A stretch of 64,000 bases of DNA. Source: Bubalus kerabau (taxonomy: Eukaryota > Chordata > Mammalia > Artiodactyla > Bovidae). Numbering within the stretch: position 1 is the stretch's first letter; the number at the start of each line of letters is the position of its first letter. Shown piece by piece: positions 56,997-64,000 of the stretch. The DNA lies in assembly GCF_029407905.1 (NCBI RefSeq), contig NC_073646.1, positions 13,782,001 through 13,846,000 on the forward strand. The letters run 5' to 3'. Below the pieces are notes generated by a model. The model made no database searches. It saw only the letters and a program-made list of their open reading frames with translations, and was not told the origin of the DNA. A program made the translations under genes and the position numbers.

Positions 56997-57699
56997 TACT
57001 GGTGTTATTGAAAATCCTTTGTCTGCAAATTTCTACTTAGCACTATTTATTTTTACTGTCTTTCAAAAGCAGTTTGCTTGGCTAGAATAAATTTCAGCTC
57101 CATCTACCTCAATCTAAATTTAAATACCAAAATAGTAGAATCTGAATTGAGTCTATTGAACTACTAGGAGTCATGGGTTACTATTGTCATTTTCCAGACC
57201 CCAGGAGTGATGAGAATGGGAGCAAAAACAAGCCAGTGAGTTTACAGCAAATATATATGGTACCCGGCTTGGTTTAGGTCTAAAAGGCAAGAATTGTCAT
57301 AGAATAATTGACATCTGTGCACCCGTGTCATTTCACGTCTCTCTCTAATTTCCCACTAATCCTACTGCACCACAGAGGCGTGTGTGTATGATATATGCAC
57401 ATGAGAAATCATCTGGTCCAGAACTCTCTTCTTCTAATTAAAGAAACGTGTATATCCTTGTTTTTGCAATTCAGAGGTGTCATTGTCACATCTACCCCAC
57501 AAAACAGATGTTTAAGCATTTTTTTTTTAGATTTTTATTTCAAATAGACTAATTTATCTTTCAGTAGAATATACTCTAATTCTGAAAGTTGAATTCTTAT
57601 AATAAGTGAAGCAGATGTTCCCCAGACTTCTGAAAGGCAGCTATTTTGCAAAGTTCACATCTGATTCACATATAAAAGAACAAATGGCCCACTTGACTT

Positions 57700-58540
57700 T
57701 GAGAAATTCTTCCTCCACCAGGTCAGACACACCCCACCTCAGGGCCTTTGCTCTTACCCTTCTTTCGGCTGGAACTCTTGTGGCCCACATGGTCACAAGG
57801 CTCACCCTCTCATCTCCATCCAGCCTTTACTCACTTAAGACCTCAGTGAGGCGTACCCTATCTGAAATTGCAAATCCTAAAAAATACAACAAACTAGTGA
57901 ATATGACCAAAAAAGAAGCAAACTTACAGATACAAAGAACAAATTCGAGGACTGTCCAGTGGTTAAGACTCCATGCTTTCACTGCAAGGGTCATGGGTTC
58001 CACCCCTGGTCAAAGAAGTTCCACGCGCCTCAAAGTGCAGTGAAAAAAAAAAGAACATATTAGTGTTACCAGAGAGGAGAGGGAAAGAAGGGGCAATATT
58101 GGGGTAAAGAATTAGTAAATACAACTATTAGATATAAAATAAGCCACAAGGATATGTTATACAACATCGGTAATATAGCCAATATTCTATGATAGCTATA
58201 AATGGAGTATAACCTTTCAAAATTGTGAATCACTGTATTATATACCTGTAACTATAATATTGTATATCAACTACTATTTTTTTTAAGATTAAATAAGTAA
58301 GAAAATTGCAAACCACCACCTCTTACACATACTCCTTGTCTTCCTCTGATTCATTTTTTTCCCCTCAGCACTTATCCCTTATAACAACTAAATATCTTAC
58401 TTACTTATATTACTTATTGTAAATGCCACAGGACAGCTTTTCGTGTTTTGTTTGTGGCTGTATCCTCAGCCTAGAATAGCTTGCCTATGCTCAAATAAGG
58501 CATTCAGGAAAACTGTGATGAATAAGTGAAAGCAAGCATA
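57700..58540 (+). repeat. L2 LINE 3' part, interrupted
   Basis: 57715-57890 ('cctcagggcctttgctctta', 'cacatggtcacaaggctcac') and 58320-58540 ('tcagcacttatcccttataa', 'tgtggctgtatcctcagcct') read as two parts of one forward L2 3' end, with a CHR SINE and AT-rich sequence between them. Confidence 0.55.
57945..58055 (+). mobile_element. CHR-type SINE, short
   Basis: Forward copy: 'aggactgtccagtggttaag', 'catgggttccacccctggtc', ending in an A-run at 58043-58052. Confidence 0.85.
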
Positions 58541-58590
58541 AAAATGACATGTCTTTTGTGCACTCTAAATTATGATTTTTCCCCCCTCAG

Positions 58591-58786
58591 GCATCTTGGT
58601 ATATAGAGCTCACAGAATAATCGAGTCTTGTCAAGAAGCATTCATCTTGCGCCTCTTCCGACAGAAAAACAAACGTGGTTTTATTAAAGCCTTCACAGAC
58701 AACGCTGTTGCCTTTGACACTGGCTTTTGTCACGTGGAAAGAGTGATGAGAAATCTTTTTGTAAGGAAGCTGTATCTGTGGCCAAG
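58591..58786 (+). CDS. ERCC4: ERCC4 exon 3, residues 130-194 plus two bases
   Basis: 196 nt, acceptor cctcag|gcatc, donor ccaag|gtaaac. Encodes ILVYRAHRIIESCQEAFILR, RQKNKRGFIKAFTDNAVAFD and VRKLYLWPR, the later part of the first helicase-like lobe. The arginine at position 153 (R of LFRQKNK), the site of a known human xeroderma variant, is retained. Cumulative length 584 nt. Open, no frameshift. Confidence 0.97.
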
Positions 58787-59124
58787 GTAAACAGCATTAT
58801 GTGACCAATTTCTGCAAGAGAAACTGGTGTACTTTAATTTCACACTTTAATGTAGTATTTATTGTCACTGTGCTTGACACGTGCTAGTCAGGTTTATAAC
58901 AATGCACCCAAGTATAGATAAATGGTCACCACATTTGTTATTCTTTTAATAAAAAAGAGAGATTTGTTGGTTATTTTTCCGGTAGTCCAAGGCCACCACT
59001 TTCTTGTTCATTTAGTGAAATCCCTAGGGATCTGGAGGCTCATGTGTACAGCAGAATTAGGTGAACTACAAATTTACTGGCTAAGATTCTAACTTCCACT
59101 TTGAAAACTACCCATCAGCAGCGG

Positions 59125-59281
59125 GGAAGAGGATGGGCTAAATTGGCAGATGGGGTTGACATACATTACTGTATATAAAATAGAAAACTAGTAGGGACCT
59201 ACTGTATAGCACAGGGAACTACTCAGTGCTCTTTAATGACCCCATGGGAAAAGAATCTTCTAGGGTGGGCATATGTATATG
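59125..59281 (+). mobile_element. L1 3' UTR fragment
   Basis: Forward L1 3' UTR: 'cattactgtatataaaatag', 'gcacagggaactactcagtg' and 'gggcatatgtatatg', cut off by the next SINE. Confidence 0.75.
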
Positions 59282-59284
59282 TTA

Positions 59285-59364
59285 AGGCTTCCCTGGTGGC
59301 TCAGATGGTAAAGAATCTCCCTGCAGTGCAGAAGACCTGGGTTCAGTCCCTGACCCTTGCCCTA
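59285..59364 (+). mobile_element. Bov-tA SINE head only
   Basis: Forward tRNA-derived head ('ggcttccctggtggctcaga', 'gacctgggttcagtccctga') without a BOV-A body. Confidence 0.85.
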
Positions 59365-59377
59365 TTTGACTAATACT

Positions 59378-59577
59378 TCTGGCTCAGAGGTTAAAGTGCC
59401 TGCCCGCAATGCAGGAGACCCGGTTTCAATCCCTGGGTCGGGAAGATCCCCTGGAGAAGGAAATGGCAACCCACTCCAGTATTCTTGCCTGGAGAATCCC
59501 ATGGATAGAGGAGCCTGGTAGGCTACAGTCCACGGGGTTGCAAAGAGTCGGACGCGACTGAGCTAATTCACTTTCGC
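59378..59577 (+). mobile_element. Bov-tA SINE
   Basis: Forward copy, head from 'tctggctcagaggttaaagt', B box 'ggtttcaatccctgg', full BOV-A body to 'ggacgcgactgagctaattc' with a ttc/ctttc tail. Confidence 0.93.
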
Positions 59578-59650
59578 TTTCCATTTATATGGTTAAAAGT
59601 AATCCTGAAAACATTGTCACCTGGCTTTCCATTTTGCTTCTTAATTACAT

Positions 59651-59975
59651 TTGTTGTTCGGTTGCTCAATCATGTCTGACTCTTCGTGAGCCGGTGGACT
59701 GCAGCACACCAGGCTTCCCTGTCCTTCACTATCTCCCAGAGTTGGCTCAAATCCATATCTATTGAGTCGATGATGCCATCCAACCGTCTCATTCTCTGCT
59801 GCTCCTTCCCTTCTGCCCTTAATCTTTCCAAGCATTAGGGTCTTTTCAAATGAGTTAGTTCTTCACATCAGGTGTCCAAAGTATTGGATTTTCAGCTTCA
59901 GTATTAGTCCTTCCAATGAATATTCAGGACTGATTTCCTTTAGAATTGACTTGTTTGATCTTCTTACAGTCCATT
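59651..59975 (-). mobile_element. BovB LINE 3' end, close to exon 4
   Basis: Reverse BovB 3' piece, 'tgttcggttgctcaatcatg' to 'gatcttcttacagtccat'. It ends about 90 bp upstream of the exon 4 acceptor. Confidence 0.92.
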
Positions 59976-60065
59976 TACCAAAAGCTGTTAGAGTATTCAA
60001 CTGAGACCGGAAACACAGGGCTCTTACAACTTTAGAAAATATTTTTTAAATGTTTGTCTTTTTAG

Positions 60066-60273
60066 GTTCCATGTAGCAGTAGACTCATTTTTAGAACTGC
60101 ATAAACCCGAAGTCGTAGAAATTCATGTTTCTATGACACCTGCCATGCTTGCTATACAGACTGCTATTCTGGACATTTTAAATGCCTGTTTAAAGGAATT
60201 AAAATGCCATAACCCGTCGCTTGAAGTTGAAGATTTATCTTTAGAAAATGCTATTGGAAAACCTTTTGACAAG
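60066..60273 (+). CDS. ERCC4: ERCC4 exon 4, residues 195-264
   Basis: 208 nt, acceptor tttag|gttcc, donor gacaag|gtactc. Encodes FHVAVDSFLELHKPEVVEIH and LNACLKELKCHNPSLEVEDL, within the helical domain that follows the first helicase-like lobe. Leu230 and Cys236, sites of human disease variants that impair crosslink repair, are both present (ILDILNAC). Cumulative length 792 nt, ending on a codon boundary. Confidence 0.97.
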
Positions 60274-60546
60274 GTACTCTATTTCTCTTCCTTTTTAAGC
60301 ACTGTTTATGATGTTGTAATTTTTAAGTATGCAGGTTATTTTAATATTTATAATGTTCTCAGTAGGAATTTGTTGTCATTTTAAAATTAGGTTGGAGGTG
60401 ATTTAAAGTATATCTTCTTTGGTTTACTGGAAAGTAATTTGTAGTCGAATACATTGATTGGCATCTAAGCCTAATTCTGATTTTTGCAATTATACAGTGA
60501 CTGTCTTTTTTTTTAAGTATATGTAAGAGAACATGTATAAGAGAAC

Positions 60547-60755
60547 TTTCCTGGTGGCTCAGATGGTAAAGTGTCGGCCTACATTGTGAGAGACCCGGGT
60601 TCAATCTCTGGGTTGGGAAGATCCTCTGGAGAAGGAAATGGCAACCCACTCCAGTACTCCCGCCTGGAAAATCCCGTGGACGGAGGAGCCTGGTAGGCTG
60701 CAGTCCATGGGGTGGCAAAGAGTCGGACACAACTGAGCGACTAAACTTTCACTCC
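60547..60755 (+). mobile_element. Bov-tA SINE with TSD
   Basis: Forward Bov-tA, 'tttcctggtggctcagatgg' to 'ggacacaactgagcgactaa', bounded by aagagaac at 60539-60546 and 60756-60763. Confidence 0.92.
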
Positions 60756-61343
60756 AAGAGAACGATGAATAACCTTTTGTTCTGAAACGACAATATTTGA
60801 ATATCTACAGGTAGAAGAGTGTACATAAGAATGCTTCATATTTTATTGTGATCTCTTATTGGGAATAAAAATAATTTGGATGAGTTTTGATTACTAAAGA
60901 ATGTGAAACTTGCTCTGTCTTAAAATTACATTCTGAAGTGAGACAATGGTAAGACTGTAGTCTAGGAATGTTTATTTCAACTAATTTTTTCATCATAGAT
61001 TAATATTAATACAGGTACATAAATGTCTAAGATCAAATTGTATGTCTAGAAAAAAACTAAACAAATTCCAGGCAGCTTTTTTTTCATATTTTTATAGAAC
61101 AAGTTATTTTCTTTCAAATTCTGAATCAATCTCTTTGTCACTAAAAATAATGCATAATGATTTTTAAAAGGGAAAAATTTAAGTCCTTATTTTTCTGATT
61201 CTTCCAAAAAGTCTTTTTACTGTGAAATAATGATGCATAAAAGCCATTCCATGTGTTTTGTGCCTCTGTTTTTAAAATGTATTTTAATTTAGTGCCCAGT
61301 ATACCAAAAACACCTCTCACATTCTTCTAATGGTACATATATC

Positions 61344-61548
61344 TGTGTGGTGGTGGTTTAAGTTGTGCCCGAGTCTTGTGACCCCATGGAGTGTAGTCCG
61401 CCAGGCTTCTCTGTCCATGGCATTTCCTAGGCAAGAATACTGGAGTGGGTTCCCATTTCCTTTCCAGGGAATCTTCCAACCCAGGGATTAAACCCGGGTC
61501 TCCTGCACTGCAGGCAGATTCTTTATCACTGAGCTACCAGGGAAGCCC
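61344..61548 (-). mobile_element. Bov-tA SINE
   Basis: Reverse copy, 'gtttaagttgtgcccgagtc' to 'gctaccagggaagccccc'. Confidence 0.92.
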
Positions 61549-62675
61549 CCGTATATGTCCCTGGAAAAGCAAAATATAGCCAGATATGCTTTGCACTAAA
61601 TTTCTGTAAGTCATCCCCTGGTCAGTGAAAGTCAAAGTATTGTTTTACGTATTCATCTCATAACCAAAACAAAATATAGGCATAATTTGCATTTGTTAGA
61701 AAATTTAAGTTTTGTTAATGGTTTTAGAAAAGATTTTTACAAAAGATGATGTACAAAAGACTTATATGTCCCAGTTTATCTAGGACAGTCACAGTGTCTG
61801 CCTGTTGTCCTGGAGTAATTATTAATAGTGTCATTTCATTTTCACAAGAGTTCCAGTTTGGACAGTAGATTATTTGGTCTTCTAAATATTACTTCCGTTC
61901 AGTATTAAATGTGTTAGATAAGACGCCATGTAGTGAAACTGCTTCTGAAGCATGCTGCATTATCCCTTTTAGTTACAGAATCAGCTTGTGAAGGAGACAT
62001 GCATATATATAGCTGTGGATATACATAAAGCTGTTCTGTGTTTTAGACAATTTTTTAGGATCTTAAAAAGTATTCAGATTTAGTTGGTTGTTAACAAATA
62101 TTTTCTCGTCCTTGAATCACAGTTAAAAATAATAATAAACACATCTTTTACAGCAGCAGACTGTGGTCTGATGATACTAATTTGATACATGTAGCTTCCC
62201 TGGTTTATGTCTTCTCCTGCATCATCCAACTGGCTCTCACATCTCTATCCATACAGGACTTGGCAGAGGTTAAATGTATCTGAATTACTTGCTTTGATTC
62301 TGCATAAAAGTGAATAAATGAGTATCTGATGTTTATCAGGACCTTTGTCTCCTAATAATGTAAATGCGGGTAATTATGAATTGACTATATCTGATCATAA
62401 AGATTGTAGTGATGACACTCTGCTTTACATTTGGAAAATTAAACATTCTAATTAGGACATTCTGAGTCTTATGAACTTAAATTTTCTGTCCACTTCCTTG
62501 GAAGATAATGTTTTTTGTTTTTATTTTTTAAAACCATTGTGGTAAAGCTTACATAACAAAATTTACCATTTTAACCATTTTTAGGTATACAAGGGATAAT
62601 GTTTGTTGCAAGTATCATTTGTATTAATAATAGCTATATTAAATATCTCTTAGCAATATTTTATTCTTGTTTTAG

Positions 62676-62856
62676 ACAATTCGCCATTACTTAGATCCTT
62701 TGTGGCACCAGCTTGGAGCCAAGACTAAATCCTTGGTTCAGGATTTGAAGATATTACGAACCCTGCTGCAGTATCTCTCTCAGTATGATTGTATCACATT
62801 TCTTAATCTTCTGGAATCTCTCAGAGCAACAGAGAAGGCATTCGGTCAGAATTCAG
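62676..62856 (+). CDS. ERCC4: ERCC4 exon 5, residues 265-324 plus one base
   Basis: 181 nt, acceptor gttttag|acaat, donor ttcag|gtggga. Encodes TIRHYLDPLWHQLGAKTKSL, VQDLKILRTLLQYLSQYDCI and LLESLRATEKAFGQNS, helical-domain sequence. Cumulative length 973 nt. Open. Confidence 0.97.
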
Positions 62857-63832
62857 GTGGGACATAAAAATACTAATATTATTCTAGGAACTGACTTGAA
62901 TGAAGTACTAGATTTTGTTGGGGAGTCAGGTGTGCGGAGTGCTGTATTCAAGTACATGATATACTGAGATGTCAAATTATCTTTTATGTTCATAGCACAG
63001 GGATATAGATTTCATTGATAGCTAATGTTTCTACCTACTTCTGTTCTGTATATTAATAAATATTCATATCCATTCCAGGCAGTTTTATTTCTAGAAAAGA
63101 CCATATATCACAGGTAGTCCCCAGCTTAGAAATAGGTTGTATTCTGAAAGTTGTTATGAACTTAAAATTCATTTCCCTAAAGAAACGGCAAGGGAATATG
63201 GAGTTTCATTAGCCAAAGAATGAAAAGAGATTTGTAGGGAAGCATACATATGCCGCTGTCCACCAACTGGATTTTCTACCAGCCACATTCTTGCCTCATT
63301 ACTGTGACTTTTCTCACTGTCTGGCAAGACCAGTGATTTTTAAAGTGTGCCCCAGGGGCCCCTGGGGCCAAGATTTAATAAAGTTAATATTTCTTATTGC
63401 TTCATCAGGAACTTTCTTGAGTCATAAACTACAAATGCACAGTGAAGAATACATTGATTGCTAGTGAACTTTGGGTCCACTGCCTTCATCTGTGCTTGGG
63501 CACCAGCAACATAACCCACCGATGCTTTTGCACCATCATTAGAAACGTCAACACTGTGGGGGGAATTCAGTAATAGTACTAGTATGAGAGTAGTTTTGAG
63601 GTCACAGACCATCCCCCTGAAAACATCTTGGGGACCCCCAGGGATCTGTAGGCCGCACTTTGAAAACCACCAGTCTAGCCAAACAGTGACAGAGACCATA
63701 ACAAGGGAGGTGTGGTTGGGAGATAACAAGCTGGTGACTGGTTGATATATAGGTCATGTGACCTTCAGAGATTCTCTGAAGTTAACCATAAATTGAAAGC
63801 TTTTTTGTTTTCCACTTAACTTTTTATGTTAG
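62857..63832 (+). other. ERCC4: ERCC4 intron 5
   Basis: 976 bp, GT...AG. The main recognisable content is a hAT-Charlie relic (63331-63680). The first 470 bp are AT-rich with nothing recognised. Confidence 0.92.
63331..63680 (-). mobile_element. hAT-Charlie DNA transposon relic with transposase remains
   Basis: Ends cagtgatttttaaagtgtg at the left and cgcactttgaaaaccaccag at the right, which are imperfect inverted repeats. Internally, the minus strand reads NDGAKASVGYVAGAQAQMKA followed by CILH, resembling the conserved DGAKAM...CILHRH block of hAT-Charlie transposases. The rest of the gene is deleted. The flanking sequences tctggcaagac and tctagccaaac are similar, compatible with a worn TSD. 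Confidence 0.75.
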
Positions 63833-63961
63833 GTTGGCTCTTTCTTGACTCCAGCACCTCAATGTTTTTAAATGCTCGAGCAAGGGTTTATCATGTTCCA
63901 GATGCAAAAATGAGTAAAAAAAGCAGACTGCCTGAAAAACTGGAGATTAAAGAAGAACAAG
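63833..63961 (+). CDS. ERCC4: ERCC4 exon 6, residues 325-367 plus one base
   Basis: 129 nt, acceptor atgttag|gttgg, donor aacaag|gtatct. Encodes WLFLDSSTSMFLNARARVYH, then DAKMSKK and a lysine/glutamate-rich tail (EKLEIKEEQ) that differs most from human ERCC4. This is the end of the helical region leading to the second lobe. Cumulative length 1,102 nt. The rest of the gene, including the ERCC4-type nuclease domain and the HhH2 pair, lies beyond the window. Confidence 0.96.
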
Positions 63962-64000
63962 GTATCTTGTATGATTAAGTCTTCAAACATGTCTTTTTTT

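Larger units (their letters stand above)
49067..58590 (+). other. ERCC4: ERCC4 intron 2
   Basis: 9.5 kb, GT...AG with a strong polypyrimidine tract (ttttcccccctcag). About half is transposable elements, annotated separately. The stretches 49067-49454, 55310-56094 and 56997-57699 show no recognised feature beyond possible small old repeats. Confidence 0.92.
58787..60065 (+). other. ERCC4: ERCC4 intron 3
   Basis: 1,279 bp, GT...AG. 58787-59124 has no recognised feature; the remainder holds an L1 3' end, two Bov-tA pieces and a reverse BovB end. The acceptor tract is tgtttgtctttttag. Confidence 0.92.
60274..62675 (+). other. ERCC4: ERCC4 intron 4
   Basis: 2,402 bp, GT...AG. It contains a forward and a reverse Bov-tA. 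60764-61343 and 61549-62675 are AT-rich with no recognised element. Confidence 0.92.

Noticed and set aside
57606..58043. A 145-codon + strand frame in ERCC4 intron 2
   Set aside because: It runs through an L2 remnant and a CHR SINE; a repeat-derived chimera with no coding signal.
61344..61548. A possible TSD around the reverse Bov-tA in intron 4
   Set aside because: The flanks (atatatctgtg versus gtatatgtccc) are only loosely similar; not enough to claim a duplication.

Overview
The window is nuclear DNA of a ruminant (cattle, sheep, goat, buffalo or a close relative). This follows from the repeats: many BovB (RTE-type) LINE fragments, Bov-tA and BOV-A2 SINEs, CHR-type tRNA-derived SINEs and ruminant L1 3' ends, together with one vertebrate gene. 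The species cannot be decided by eye.

Positions 1 to about 46.8 kb are intergenic. I found no host protein-coding gene there. The region is layered interspersed repeats: about ten BovB pieces (the largest at 15.3-17.1 kb and 31.6-33.4 kb), dozens of Bov-tA, BOV-A2 and CHR SINEs, L1 3' ends, one end-to-end mariner at 26.5-27.8 kb, a MER5-type hAT relic, MLT1-type LTR pieces, an ERVL pol remnant near 34.6 kb and MIR fragments. Several are nested, and target-site duplications (TSDs) give their order of arrival. Between them lie repeat-poor AT-rich stretches, two of which look like possible conserved regulatory elements.

From about 46.85 kb to the end lies the 5' part of ERCC4 (XPF), + strand: a CpG-rich promoter with a TTCGGC-rich minisatellite, and exons 1-6 with coding lengths 207, 181, 196, 208, 181 and 129 nt. 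All have GT-AG junctions and join in one open frame of 367 codons plus one base. ERCC4 is the catalytic partner of ERCC1 in the 5' structure-specific endonuclease used in nucleotide-excision and interstrand-crosslink repair. Only the N-terminal helicase-like half is here; the nuclease and tandem HhH domains are encoded beyond the right edge. Introns 1-5 are colonised by L1, BovB, Bov-tA, CHR, MIR, L2 and hAT copies, with BovB and Bov-tA copies within 100 bp of two splice acceptors.

I found no undescribed biological system. The observations most worth checking are the promoter minisatellite with its overlapping upstream ORF and two possible starts, the intron 1 minisatellite, the inverted BOV-A pair in intron 2, the BovB RT frame broken by a single TGA, and the nested insertions with readable TSDs. 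Repeat names come from recognition by eye; edges may be off by 5-20 bp.
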